Shown one piece after another: positions 27,433 through 35,481 of a stretch of 64,000 nt of DNA (positions are counted from its first letter, which is position 1; each line of letters begins with the position of its first letter). Below the pieces are notes generated by a model that worked only from the letters and a program-made list of their open reading frames with translations, made no database searches and was not told where the DNA came from. Both the position numbers and the translations under genes were made by a program. Source of the stretch: Flavobacterium zepuense (lineage in GTDB: Bacteria > Bacteroidota > Bacteroidia > Flavobacteriales > Flavobacteriaceae); contig NZ_VJVZ01000002.1 in the NCBI RefSeq assembly GCF_007097145.1, positions 62,001-126,000 of the forward strand, written 5' to 3'.

Positions 27433-27631
27433 TTGATTTGGTTATACGGTAATTTGTTGATTTGACCACATAGCTAACAAAGAAAACTGATTTGGTTATT
27501 TGTTAATTCGGTTATTTGATCGCTCTGCAAATAAGAATTGAATATGTTGATTTGATAGCAGTGTAGCCAAATAACCAAATTAACAAATCCACGAATCCAC
27601 AGATTAACAAATCCACAAATTAACAAATAAA
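27433..27631. repeat. 8-base-period inverted repeat array between etfB and etfA
   Basis: The left part has units reading TTGATTTG, GTTATACG, GTAATTTG, TTGATTTG (27433-27464), then CTGATTTG, GTTATTTG, TTAATTCG, GTTATTTG (27487-27518) and one TTGATTTG (27547-27554). The right part has eight contiguous units of the complementary type from 27568 to 27631 (CAAATAAC, CAAATTAA, CAAATCCA, CGAATCCA and so on). The halves can fold into a long imperfect hairpin. It fills nearly the whole gap between two genes that act as one complex. Confidence 0.8.
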
Positions 27632-27642
27632 CAGTAAAGAAT

Positions 27643-28611
27643 ATGTCTATCCTAATATACGCTGAATCAGCAGAAGGTAAATTTAAAAAAACAGCGTTTG
27701 AGCTTGCTTCTTACGCTAAAAAAATAGCCGAACAAAACGGCACTACCGTTACTGCGGTAACTATTAACGTTACAGATGCTTCTGCCCTTGCCGCTTATGG
27801 CGTTGATAAAGCACTTAACGTTAACACCGATAAATTAAAGTCGTTTAACGCCAAGGCTTACGCCGATGTTATTAAACAGGCAGCAGGCAAAGAATCGGCT
27901 AAAATTGTATTGTTCTCCTCTAATACCGATAGTCTTTACATTGCACCACTTGTAGCTGTAGGCCTTGAGGCCGGTTATGCAAGCAACGTGGTTGGGCTGC
28001 CACAAAGCCTTTCACCTTTCCAGGTAAAAAGGCATGCGTTCTCTAATAAGGCATTTGTTGTTACCGAGATTAGCAGCGATGTAAAAGTGCTTGCCATTGG
28101 TAAAAACTCATTTGGACTGGTAGACTCGGCTTCAAGCCTTACCCAGGAAGACTTTGCACCTTCTTTAAACGATAACGACTTTACTGTTAAGGTAGAATCG
28201 TCTGAAAAAGTTACGGGTAAAGTTACTATTGCCGATGCCGAAGTGGTAGTATCTGGCGGGCGCGGACTTAAAGGCCCTGAAAACTGGGGTATTATAGAAG
28301 ACCTTGCTGCCGCTTTTGGCGCTGCAACGGCCTGCTCTAAACCGGTATCAGATCTTGGCTGGAGGCCTCACAGCGAGCACGTGGGCCAAACAGGTAAGCC
28401 AGTAGCCGCTAACTTATATATTGCCGTGGGCATCTCCGGAGCCATACAGCATATTGCCGGTATTAACTCCAGCAAAGTAAAAGTGGTTATTAATGCCGAC
28501 CCGGAAGCTCCTTTCTTTAAAGTGGCAGACTACGGCGTAGTGGGCGATGCGTTTGATATTGTTCCTAAACTGACTGAAAAAATAAAGGCATTTAAAGCCC
28601 AAAACTCATAA
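27643..28611 (+). CDS. etfA: electron transfer flavoprotein alpha subunit
   Basis: 322 residues. The C-terminal FAD-binding half shows VSGGRGLKGPENW, the R-P-H-S-E-H-V-G-Q-T-G-K segment and the signature LYIAVGISGAIQHIAGI, then INADPEAPFFKVADYGVVGD. It pairs with EtfB and binds FAD at the subunit junction. The start ATG is 11 bases after the last unit of the repeat array. A strong terminator follows. Confidence 0.95.
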   Translation: MSILIYAESAEGKFKKTAFELASYAKKIAEQNGTTVTAVTINVTDASALAAYGVDKALNVNTDKLKSFNAKAYADVIKQAAGKESAKIVLFSSNTDSLYIAPLVAVGLEAGYASNVVGLPQSLSPFQVKRHAFSNKAFVVTEISSDVKVLAIGKNSFGLVDSASSLTQEDFAPSLNDNDFTVKVESSEKVTGKVTIADAEVVVSGGRGLKGPENWGIIEDLAAAFGAATACSKPVSDLGWRPHSEHVGQTGKPVAANLYIAVGISGAIQHIAGINSSKVKVVINADPEAPFFKVADYGVVGDAFDIVPKLTEKIKAFKAQNS

Positions 28612-28638
28612 TTTTATTTTAAATTGTGCCCATCTAAG

Positions 28639-28687
28639 GGCTATCGGTTAAGGATAGTTATATCTTTGCCCGATAGCCTTTTTTTTT
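28639..28687 (+). terminator. intrinsic terminator of etfA
   Basis: GGCTATCGG (28639-28647) pairs with CCGATAGCC (28670-28678), followed by nine T residues. The 22-base loop contains TATCTTTG at 28661-28668, a match to the -7 consensus, so the next gene's promoter may lie inside the terminator loop. Confidence 0.8.
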
Positions 28688-28707
28688 GTATACAGGAAAG
28701 ATTTAAC

Positions 28708-29328
28708 ATGAGCTTAGTAAAACTAAATATTAAGGGTATTTCGTACAGCCAAACGCAAAACGGAGCCTATGCCCTGATACTTAATGAAGTGGATGGTGAA
28801 CGAAAACTACCCATTGTTATTGGGGCTTTTGAAGCCCAGTCTATTGCAATTGCGTTAGAAAAAGAAATAAAGCCGCCAAGGCCTTTAACCCATGACCTTT
28901 TTAAAAATTTTGCCGACAGGTTTGATATTGTTGTTAAGCAAGTTATCATTCATAAACTGGTAGACGGGGTTTTCTTTTCGAGCATTATTTGCGAGCGCGA
29001 CCGCATTGAAGAAATTATAGATGCCCGCACCAGCGATGCCATTGCACTGGCCCTGCGTTTTAACGCACCTATTTTTACCTATAAGAACATACTGGATAAA
29101 GCCGGTATTTACCTTAAGATAAATCCGGAACAGGGTGAAGAAGGCATTAACCACGACGATGTGCTTACCCCTGCGCAAACTTTTGACACCGAAACTACTG
29201 TTTCGGGCGAAGGGTACACACAATACAGCCTTACCGAACTGCACGAGCTGCTGGAAGGCGCCGTACAAAACGAAGATTACGAAAAAGCCGCAAAAATCCG
29301 CGACGAAATATCTAAAAGAGAAAGTTAA
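28708..29328 (+). CDS. bifunctional nuclease family protein (DUF151) with UVR motif
   Basis: 206 residues from ATG 28708. The frame extends 28 codons upstream through the etfA terminator, which is not credible as coding. DUF151 domain at about 1-130 (LPIVIGAFEAQSIAIALE, RPLTHDLF, DARTSDAIALALRF). A C-terminal UvrB/UvrC-type helix pair follows (LLEGAVQNEDYEKAAKIRDEI). Proteins of this family have reported nuclease activity in other organisms. Its role here is unproven. The stop codon lies within the first unit of a repeat array. Confidence 0.88.
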   Translation: MSLVKLNIKGISYSQTQNGAYALILNEVDGERKLPIVIGAFEAQSIAIALEKEIKPPRPLTHDLFKNFADRFDIVVKQVIIHKLVDGVFFSSIICERDRIEEIIDARTSDAIALALRFNAPIFTYKNILDKAGIYLKINPEQGEEGINHDDVLTPAQTFDTETTVSGEGYTQYSLTELHELLEGAVQNEDYEKAAKIRDEISKRES

Positions 29329-29483
29329 TTTGGCAATTTGTGGATTTGGTCATTTGATCATAGAACAAAGTTAATTCGACTATTTGTTAATTTGGTTATT
29401 TGAAAGCATCTGTAGTTGAATCAAAAACCAAATTAACAAATAAACCTATCCACAATATTCAAATTACCAAATCCACATATAAC
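29325..29483. repeat. 8-base-period inverted repeat array after the DUF151 gene
   Basis: Units TTAATTTG, GCAATTTG, TGGATTTG, GTCATTTG (29325-29356) and TTAATTCG, ACTATTTG, TTAATTTG, GTTATTTG (29371-29402) face complementary units CAAATTAA, CAAATAAA, CCTATCCA (29429-29452) and CAAATTAC, CAAATCCA, CATATAAC (29460-29483). The first unit includes the TAA stop of the preceding gene. Together with the next array it occupies most of the 329-base gap 29329-29657; no gene is visible there. Confidence 0.8.
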
Positions 29484-29560
29484 CGCATCCGCATCACGTG
29501 GTTGATTTCTTTGTGAATAACCCGTTGGTTTGTTATAACAAAAAAGGATTTTAATTTATT

Positions 29561-29568
29561 TACCTTTG
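29561..29568 (+). promoter_or_regulatory. -7 box of thyA
   Basis: TACCTTTG matches TAnnTTTG. The nearest upstream TTG is 28 bases away, so the -33 part is weak. If used, the transcript starts near 29573 and its leader contains the array at 29602-29657. Confidence 0.4.
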
Positions 29569-29601
29569 TATCGGAGAATTGTTGATTGGGAATTCTGAAA
29601 T

Positions 29602-29657
29602 CGAATAACCAAATTAACAAATCACCAAATCCACAAATTGTCAAATCCACAATAAAA
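29602..29657 (+). repeat. 8-base-period array forming the thyA leader
   Basis: Seven contiguous units in one orientation: CGAATAAC, CAAATTAA, CAAATCAC, CAAATCCA, CAAATTGT, CAAATCCA, CAATAAAA. The last unit abuts the thyA ATG at 29658, leaving no room for a Shine-Dalgarno site. The leader is therefore unstructured, A-rich and G-poor, and can pair with units of the opposite orientation upstream. Confidence 0.8.
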
Positions 29658-30503
29658 ATGAAGCAGTATTTAGACCTCGTAAAACATGTTTTAGAGAATG
29701 GTAACGAAAAAGGCGATCGTACCGGCACGGGTACTAAAAGCGTTTTTGGCTACCAGATGCGTTTTGACCTTAGCGAGGGTTTCCCGCTGGTTACAACTAA
29801 AAAGCTGCATTTAAAATCTATTATATACGAGCTGCTTTGGTTTTTAAACGGCGATACCAATATTAAATACCTTAACGATAACGGCGTTAAGATTTGGGAT
29901 GAATGGGCCGACGAGAACGGTAACCTGGGTCCGGTTTACGGCGCGCAGTGGCGCAACTGGGACAGCCGCGAAATCGACCAGATAACCGAGCTTATAGAAA
30001 CATTAAAAACCAACCCCAACAGCCGCCGCATGCTGGTTAGCGCCTGGAACCCGCGTGTATTGCCCGATACATCTAAATCTTTTTCAGATAATGTAGCCGA
30101 AGGTAACGTAGCGCTCCCTCCCTGCCACGCGTTCTTTCAGTTTTATGTAAGCCCCCCAACCCCCGAAGGGGGAGCAGCAAAGTTATCCTGCCAATTATAC
30201 CAAAGAAGTGCAGACATTTTTTTAGGCGTACCTTTTAATATTGCATCATATGCACTGCTAACCATGATGATCGCCCATGTTTGCGGTTACCAGCCGGGAG
30301 ACTTCATACACACATTTGGCGATGCGCATATTTACAACAACCACATGGAGCAGCTGGAACTTCAGTTAAGCCGTGAGCCACGTCCGCTTCCTAAAATGGT
30401 TTTAAACCCTGAGGTTAAAAACATCTTCGATTTTAAATTTGAAGATTTTACGCTTCAAAATTACGATCCGCATCCACACATTAAAGGCGCAGTAGCAGTA
30501 TAA
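29658..30503 (+). CDS. thyA: thymidylate synthase
   Basis: 281 residues from ATG 29658; upstream in-frame codons fall in the repeat array. Folate-dependent dUMP methylation. Motifs: [13 protein letters not shown] near the start, [23 protein letters not shown], the catalytic [13 protein letters not shown] (Cys156), then [21 protein letters not shown] (split over 178-198) and [12 protein letters not shown]. Between FYV and KLSCQ, where related enzymes have about three residues, it carries [10 protein letters not shown] encoded by a palindrome. folA lies downstream, matching its dihydrofolate product. Confidence 0.95.
   Translation: MKQYLDLVKHVLENGNEKGDRTGTGTKSVFGYQMRFDLSEGFPLVTTKKLHLKSIIYELLWFLNGDTNIKYLNDNGVKIWDEWADENGNLGPVYGAQWRNWDSREIDQITELIETLKTNPNSRRMLVSAWNPRVLPDTSKSFSDNVAEGNVALPPCHAFFQFYVSPPTPEGGAAKLSCQLYQRSADIFLGVPFNIASYALLTMMIAHVCGYQPGDFIHTFGDAHIYNNHMEQLELQLSREPRPLPKMVLNPEVKNIFDFKFEDFTLQNYDPHPHIKGAVAV
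30150..30177. repeat. palindromic element inserted in frame in thyA
   Basis: Core CCCCCGAAGGGGG (five-base arms, three-base loop) preceded by GCCCCCCAA. It encodes S-P-P-T-P-E-G-G-A from codon 165. It is far more GC-rich than the flanks and lies at a surface-loop position of the enzyme, as expected for a tolerated insertion. Confidence 0.65.
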
Positions 30504-30511
30504 CAACAATT

Positions 30512-31315
30512 ATGAGATTAACTATTTTATTGATTTGCCTTTTGGTACAGGGCAGTCTTTTTGCTCAAAAAGGACTCAGCAGCGCCGTTCTTCCGGATTG
30601 CGCAACCGAAGAAAAACCTTTTACATGCACTGACAAAAAATTAGAAGCAGGAGTAATTTCACTTATAAACACAATCGTGATAAATACTTTGCCAGAGGAA
30701 TCTAAAGCTTATTTTAGTGTATCGGCAGTTATAGTGACAGATGAAAATGGACTCGTAATAAAAGACTACACTAAAATAAAATCACCAAGCCCTTTCTTAG
30801 ATACCCGTATTCAAAACTATTTAAATAATTTACCTGCATTCATTCCAAAAGATAAAAGCTATGAAGAAAGGCGAAGTGTAGATTTTATTAACCTTACCTT
30901 CATTCTTGATAGTGATACAAAAAAATATTATATAGCAGAGAAGGAGGACTTAAAAGCTTTAAACATTAAGTCAGAATACATAATGGCAGACGAAGCTTCT
31001 TTATATCCTGGTTGCGAAAGAACAGGTAACTACACCACCGATTTTAACTGCACTCAAAAAAAAGTATACGAATTTATTCTAAAACATTACCGTGTACCAC
31101 AGGTACAAGGCCCTGGCCAACTTAAAATGATGGTTACTTTTTCTATAGATACTAAAGGTGTAATTAAGGTAGAAAGTATAGAAGGCGGAGAGTCTGGATT
31201 TCAAAGCGAGGCACGCAGGGTTATTAACAAACTCCCTAATCTTACCCCAACAAAAGTTAAAGACATCCCTATAAAGGTTTCGTTTAACCTGCCCATTACT
31301 ATTAATGTAACCTAA
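30512..31315 (+). CDS. secreted protein with duplicated TonB-C-like domains
   Basis: 267 residues. Signal peptide to about residue 18 (GSLFAQ), so it is exported and lacks the usual TonB membrane anchor plus ExbB/D neighbours. Two related halves can be seen, each opening with a Pro-x-Cys and a second Cys (LPDCATEEKPFTC; YPGCERTGNYTTDFNC). The second half is the clearer TonB C-terminal fold, with MMVTFSIDTKGVIKVESIEGG and the final VSFNLPITI strand. The function is probably in the periplasm and unknown. Starts nine bases after thyA. Confidence 0.7.
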   Translation: MRLTILLICLLVQGSLFAQKGLSSAVLPDCATEEKPFTCTDKKLEAGVISLINTIVINTLPEESKAYFSVSAVIVTDENGLVIKDYTKIKSPSPFLDTRIQNYLNNLPAFIPKDKSYEERRSVDFINLTFILDSDTKKYYIAEKEDLKALNIKSEYIMADEASLYPGCERTGNYTTDFNCTQKKVYEFILKHYRVPQVQGPGQLKMMVTFSIDTKGVIKVESIEGGESGFQSEARRVINKLPNLTPTKVKDIPIKVSFNLPITINVT

Positions 31316-31370
31316 AAATTTTTAACGCTTCGTTATTTTTTCATAACTTTAATTCCGCAATTATAACAGT

Positions 31371-31712
31371 ATGGAAAAAAATCAACAGGAATTATATGAA
31401 TATGCTCGTAAACGGGTTAAGCAAAAAAAACGCGTGTACTTTCATTTTATATTGTTCTTTGTAAGCAGTGTGTTTTTTTACATCATAAATAAAATACTCG
31501 ACGTGGACCCTCAGGACGACTGGTACCTTTGGGCCATAACCGCATGGGCATTTATCTTTATACTGCACTTTATAAAAGTATTTGTAACCGAAAGCTTTAT
31601 AAACAAAACCTGGGAGCGCGAGCAGATAGAAATGCTTATTGCCCGCCAGGAACGCCGCATAGAACAGCTTGAAAAGAAACTGCAAAACGAAAACATACTA
31701 CCCAAACAATGA
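31371..31712 (+). CDS. 2TM domain protein
   Basis: 113 residues. Two membrane helices (about 22-42 and 53-73) joined by a short DVDPQDDWY loop, then a C-terminal amphipathic helix or coiled coil (about 80-110, REQIEMLIARQERRIEQLE). This is the 2TM domain architecture (PF13239-like), often seen in Bacteroidota. A weak hairpin with a T-run (31323-31341) and a TAACTTTA -7-like box lie just upstream. It overlaps folA by four bases (ATGA). Confidence 0.75.
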   Translation: MEKNQQELYEYARKRVKQKKRVYFHFILFFVSSVFFYIINKILDVDPQDDWYLWAITAWAFIFILHFIKVFVTESFINKTWEREQIEMLIARQERRIEQLEKKLQNENILPKQ

Positions 31713-32197
31713 TAATTACCCTTATTGCTGCCGCTGCCGAAAACAATGCCCTGGGCAAAGACAACCAAATGATATGGCGCCTGCCCGACGATTTTAAACG
31801 CTTTAAGCTCCTTACCACAGGCCACCATATTATTATGGGGCGCAAAACGTTAGAGAGCATGAACGGCCCACTGCCCAACCGTACCAATATTGTAATTACA
31901 CGCCAGCCAAACTACACTCACGAAGGCTGCATTATCGTAAACAGCCTTGACCAAGCCCTTGCCGCCTGCCCGCAAAATGAAGAAGTTTTTATTATAGGCG
32001 GTGGCGAAATTTACAAGCAGTCCATTGCTAAAGCTGATAAAATAGAGCTTACGCGTGTACTGGGTATATCGCCGGAAGCAGATGCCTATTTCCCTTTAAT
32101 AAACCCGGACGAGTGGATACTTAAAGAGCGTATTTTTCACGGCAAAGACGAAAAGCACAGCTTAGAGTTTGCATTTGAGACGTATTTAAGAAAATAA
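31709..32197 (+). CDS. folA: dihydrofolate reductase
   Basis: 162 residues. NADPH-dependent reduction of dihydrofolate produced by ThyA. Motifs: IAAAAENNALGKDNQMIW near the N-terminus with the conserved Trp, LPDDFKRFK with the active acid, IIMGRKTLESM, LPNRTNIVITR and FIIGGGEIY. The start codon overlaps the 2TM gene stop. Its location two genes from thyA makes functional sense. Confidence 0.95.
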   Translation: MIITLIAAAAENNALGKDNQMIWRLPDDFKRFKLLTTGHHIIMGRKTLESMNGPLPNRTNIVITRQPNYTHEGCIIVNSLDQALAACPQNEEVFIIGGGEIYKQSIAKADKIELTRVLGISPEADAYFPLINPDEWILKERIFHGKDEKHSLEFAFETYLRK

Positions 32198-32350
32198 ATA
32201 CTCCAGAACCAAGCCTTTGTTTCATCAGGAAAAACCTCTATTAGCCCCTATATTTTACTTGAAAAAGCAATAAATTTTGATAATTTATAAATGTATGTTA
32301 AAAAAACTCTTATTTTTAACACAGTAAATTTTATCAATTAACGCTTTATA

Positions 32351-33115
32351 ATGATACGAAAGCTTGTATTGCTAAGGGAACAGCTGGGTACTAAATATTC
32401 TTTAAAAAAAATAAAGAACAAGGACTTCACCATTATTTCTGATAATTGCTGGGGAGGAAACCTTTATACACAACTAAAAATAAGCTACAAAACACCAACT
32501 GTAGGTTTGGGTATGGGCAAACACGGCTACCTTAATTTTATAGAAAAGCTAAATACACAGGAGGCTACCACTTTTTGGCAACTAAGCGCCGACCGCTGTT
32601 ACCCTTTAAACCCAAGGCGCATATATCCTGTAGGCAAAACCAGCCTGGGCACGGTACACTTTTTACATTATAAAGAATTTGACCCAGCCGTACGGTTATT
32701 CCAGATACGATACAAAAAAATTAACTGGGATAATATTTTTTACAAAATAGATTTTGAACTTGAGTTTTACACCCCGGAGCACATACAGCGTTGGAATGAC
32801 ATGAAAATCCCCAATAGCATTGCCTTTTACTCTGACAGGGTTAAAAAAATATGGGATGGCGAAATTCATAATGGTGTATATATTAATAACTGGGAAGCAG
32901 GATCATCCTATATTTTTGGCAATTTTCAGGACACATTTAATTATATCGAGTGGCTAAACACGGGGCGAATAACTACCTCATTTGGATACCGAATGCTCAG
33001 TGTATTATTTTTAAACCCCACAACGCCGCAAAAAGCAATACGGTCGTTAAAAAACACCATACTAAAACCTTTACGAGTAACCCGTAGGGGCAAAGCCGCT
33101 GCGGTAAGTGTTTAG
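32351..33115 (+). CDS. DUF1919 family protein
   Basis: 254 residues. The N-terminal FTIISDNCWGGNLYTQL with downstream TPTVGLGM and YL-x-F-I-E-K-L is the DUF1919 signature. The central HFLHYKEF and later AFYSDR segments also fit. The family occurs in capsule and exopolysaccharide gene sets and is often suggested to act in surface glycan synthesis, but its reaction is not known. There is no signal peptide, so it is cytoplasmic. It stands alone with 153-base gaps on each side, in which only a -7 box before ubiE was recognised. Confidence 0.78.
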   Translation: MIRKLVLLREQLGTKYSLKKIKNKDFTIISDNCWGGNLYTQLKISYKTPTVGLGMGKHGYLNFIEKLNTQEATTFWQLSADRCYPLNPRRIYPVGKTSLGTVHFLHYKEFDPAVRLFQIRYKKINWDNIFYKIDFELEFYTPEHIQRWNDMKIPNSIAFYSDRVKKIWDGEIHNGVYINNWEAGSSYIFGNFQDTFNYIEWLNTGRITTSFGYRMLSVLFLNPTTPQKAIRSLKNTILKPLRVTRRGKAAAVSV

Positions 33116-33243
33116 TAGCTAAAATTAATAATACGGGGATCCTTAACACTTTAATCTACATTAAAGCATCTTGCTTTGAACCTTAAGTAGACCCTCTAAA
33201 AGAACCCAATGAATTATAACGCGCTATTAACAAAAACTTATTT

Positions 33244-33251
33244 TATCTTTG
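33244..33251 (+). promoter_or_regulatory. -7 box of ubiE
   Basis: TATCTTTG matches TAnnTTTG 17 bases before ATG 33269. No TTG at the expected -33 position. Confidence 0.4.
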
Positions 33252-33268
33252 TTGCGTAAATTAGTGTA

Positions 33269-34000
33269 ATGTCGCAAAATGTAACCCCCTATAAAGATTC
33301 CGGCTTAGGCAAAAAAGAGCAGGTAGCCCAGATGTTTGATACTATCAGTGGTAATTATGATGGCTTAAACCGTGTAATATCATTTGGTATAGATGTTAAA
33401 TGGCGTAAAAAAGTACTTAATCTTGTTGCTGCAAAAAATCCCAATACAATATTAGATATTGCTACCGGCACCGGAGACCTTGCCATACTTATGGCGCAAA
33501 CCAGTGCCCGGGAGATTATTGGCGCCGATATTAGCGAAGGCATGATGGAGGTTGGCCGTAAAAAAGTAATTGACAAGGATCTTGATGGCAGGGTTCAGCT
33601 TGTGTATGGCGACAGCGAAAAGCTGCCATTTGCCGATGCATACTTTGATGCCATTACCGTTGCCTTTGGCATTCGTAACTTTGAAACGCTGGAAAAAGGC
33701 CTTGCCGAAATACTGCGTGTACTAAAGCCCGGAGGCATTTTTGTTATTTTAGAAACCAGTGTACCTGTTAAATTTCCGTTTAAGCAGGGCTACAAAATAT
33801 ACTCCAAATACCTTCTGCCCCTTATTGGCAGGGTATTTAGCAAAGACCGCGAGGCTTATGCCTATCTTAGTGAGTCGGCCTCAGTTTTTCCGCATGGCGA
33901 AACGTTAAACAATATTTTACGTAAAATTGGGTTTATAGAGGTTAAGAATATGCCACAAACTATGGGAGTGGCTACCATTTACACAGCTTCAAAACAATAA
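33269..34000 (+). CDS. ubiE: demethylmenaquinone methyltransferase
   Basis: 243 residues. SAM-binding motif ILDIATGTGDLAI, a second motif IIGADISEGMM, then ALPFADAYFD-like PFADAYFDAITVAFGIRN and LKPGGIFVILETS. This is the UbiE/MenG family; since Bacteroidota use menaquinone, the likely reaction is the last methylation of menaquinone. It is followed one base later by porT. Confidence 0.93.
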   Translation: MSQNVTPYKDSGLGKKEQVAQMFDTISGNYDGLNRVISFGIDVKWRKKVLNLVAAKNPNTILDIATGTGDLAILMAQTSAREIIGADISEGMMEVGRKKVIDKDLDGRVQLVYGDSEKLPFADAYFDAITVAFGIRNFETLEKGLAEILRVLKPGGIFVILETSVPVKFPFKQGYKIYSKYLLPLIGRVFSKDREAYAYLSESASVFPHGETLNNILRKIGFIEVKNMPQTMGVATIYTASKQ

Positions 34001-34001
34001 G

Positions 34002-34718
34002 ATGAAGAAATTGCTTTTATTTATACTCTTATTATCAGGACTTTGCGGCCATGCGCAGTTTGGCACAAACGTTTTTGGAAAGGATCCTATTATAAACATG
34101 GAAAATTTTGACAAACAGCGTGTACACTGGGGATATTACCTTGGTTTTAACAGCTACGATTTTAAATTTGCCTATAAAACTAATCCCGGGGTAGATGTTA
34201 TTGCGAAAAGCACCACCGGATTTAACGTGGGGCTTGTGGGCAATCTTAGGCTTTTTGAAAACCTTGATCTAAGGTTTGAGCCGGGCTTGTACTACACCCA
34301 GCGCGACCTTACTTACACCCATCCGGAGCTGGTTAGGCCTGCCGATATGCTGCGCGAAGTAAAATCAACCTATATACATTTTCCGCTTTTATTAAAATTC
34401 TCGGCAAAAAGAACGGGCAACGTCCGCCCCTATTTATTAGGCGGAGTATCACGCTCATGGAATATGGATAGCAACCAGGAAGCTAAAGACGATAACATTA
34501 CCGGCGAGCGTTTCAGGATGAAAACCTGGACAAACAACTATGAGCTTGGTTTTGGTGTAGACCTTTACTTTGAATATTTTAAATTCTCGCCCTCAATACG
34601 CGGGGTATTTGGCACAGGCGATGAACTTATTAGAGACAACACATCAGATAGTCCTTACACGGGCAATATAGAGAGTATGAAAACGCGCGCCGTTTTTGTG
34701 AACTTTACTTTCCATTAA
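34002..34718 (+). CDS. porT: PorT-family outer-membrane protein (type IX secretion)
   Basis: 238 residues. Signal peptide (GLCGHAQ) and an eight-stranded barrel-like pattern. PorT features include the N-terminal VHWGYYLGFNSYDFKF, LRFEPGLYYTQRDL, IHFPLLLKFSAKR and a final aromatic strand AVFVNFTFH. PorT is required for type IX secretion, and in gliding Flavobacteriaceae the homologue is SprT. It lies directly after ubiE. Its 3' end overlaps the 3' end of the convergent methylase gene by 14 bases. Confidence 0.82.
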   Translation: MKKLLLFILLLSGLCGHAQFGTNVFGKDPIINMENFDKQRVHWGYYLGFNSYDFKFAYKTNPGVDVIAKSTTGFNVGLVGNLRLFENLDLRFEPGLYYTQRDLTYTHPELVRPADMLREVKSTYIHFPLLLKFSAKRTGNVRPYLLGGVSRSWNMDSNQEAKDDNITGERFRMKTWTNNYELGFGVDLYFEYFKFSPSIRGVFGTGDELIRDNTSDSPYTGNIESMKTRAVFVNFTFH

Positions 34719-35442
34719 AATTTCGGCGAAACTCGCTTAAAATAATAGCTGCTGCGGTAGCTACATTAAGGCTTTCGGTTTGCTGCAAGTCGCCAAAACG
34801 GGGAATGGCGATGCGGTGGGCAGAAAGCCTTTCTATTTCTGTACTGATACCATTGGCTTCATTACCTAAAACAATAATGCCATCCTGCGGCAATGTTTGG
34901 GTGTAAACATTGTCCCCATCCATAAAAGTACCAAACACAGGAGTATCGGCTACAGCCAGATACTCAGCCAAATCAGTATATAGCACATTAACACGGGTTA
35001 ACGATCCCATGGTGGCTTGCACAACCTTAGGGTTGTATACATCGGCACATTGCTGTGAGCAAACCAGCTGCTTAATCCCAAACCAATCGCACAACCTAAT
35101 AATTGTGCCCAGGTTACCGGGATCTCTAACTTCATCAAGAGCAACGGTAAGTCCGGTTTTTACAAGTGGTTTTTCAGCAGGCATTTCAAAAACGGCCAGG
35201 CAGGATTGTGGTGTGGTAAGCGCGCTGATTTTTTTAAGCTCATCATCGGTAATCAGTGTTACTTTATTATTATCCAACCCATTAAACAGCGCTTCGGTGG
35301 CATATAAATGGTGTAATTCAAAATTGGAATTGAGCAATTCCTGTACTACCTTTATCCCTTCGGCAAAGAACAATTTATGCTGCTTCCTGTATTTTTTTTG
35401 CTGTAAGCCCGTTATTGTTTTAATTTGGTTTTTACTAACCAT
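34705..35442 (-). CDS. TrmH/SpoU-family RNA 2'-O-methyltransferase
   Basis: 245 residues. N-terminal substrate-binding part with KKYRKQHKLFFAEGIKVVQELL. C-terminal SPOUT knot with the three family motifs: LDEVRDPGNLGTIIRLCDWFG, IIVLGNEANGIS and IPRFGDLQQTESLNVATAAAI. It would methylate ribose in rRNA or tRNA; the target base cannot be named. Start ATG 35442 lies divergent to tamL. Confidence 0.9.
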   Translation of the reverse strand: MVSKNQIKTITGLQQKKYRKQHKLFFAEGIKVVQELLNSNFELHHLYATEALFNGLDNNKVTLITDDELKKISALTTPQSCLAVFEMPAEKPLVKTGLTVALDEVRDPGNLGTIIRLCDWFGIKQLVCSQQCADVYNPKVVQATMGSLTRVNVLYTDLAEYLAVADTPVFGTFMDGDNVYTQTLPQDGIIVLGNEANGISTEIERLSAHRIAIPRFGDLQQTESLNVATAAAIILSEFRRNFNGK

Positions 35443-35458
35443 AAAAAATGTATTTTTG
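35425..35458 (+). promoter_or_regulatory. promoter of tamL
   Basis: TTG (35425-35427), 23-base spacer, TATTTTTG (35451-35458). The predicted start site near 35463 lies after the only upstream ATG of the frame, which supports a TTG start codon at 35482. The promoter overlaps the 5' end of the divergent methylase gene. Confidence 0.6.
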
Positions 35459-35481
35459 AATTACTATCCGGCAACACCGTT

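Noticed and set aside
28624..28707. 28-codon N-terminal extension of the DUF151 protein
   Set aside because: It would translate the etfA terminator hairpin and its T-run; family homology starts at ATG 28708.
27433..29657. Repeat arrays considered as CRISPR
   Set aside because: Units are eight bases, contiguous, with no spacers and no cas genes.
33070..33115. C-terminal RRGKAAAVSV of the DUF1919 protein as a repeat-derived tail
   Set aside because: The DNA has some GC-rich symmetry but no clear palindrome or second copy in the window.
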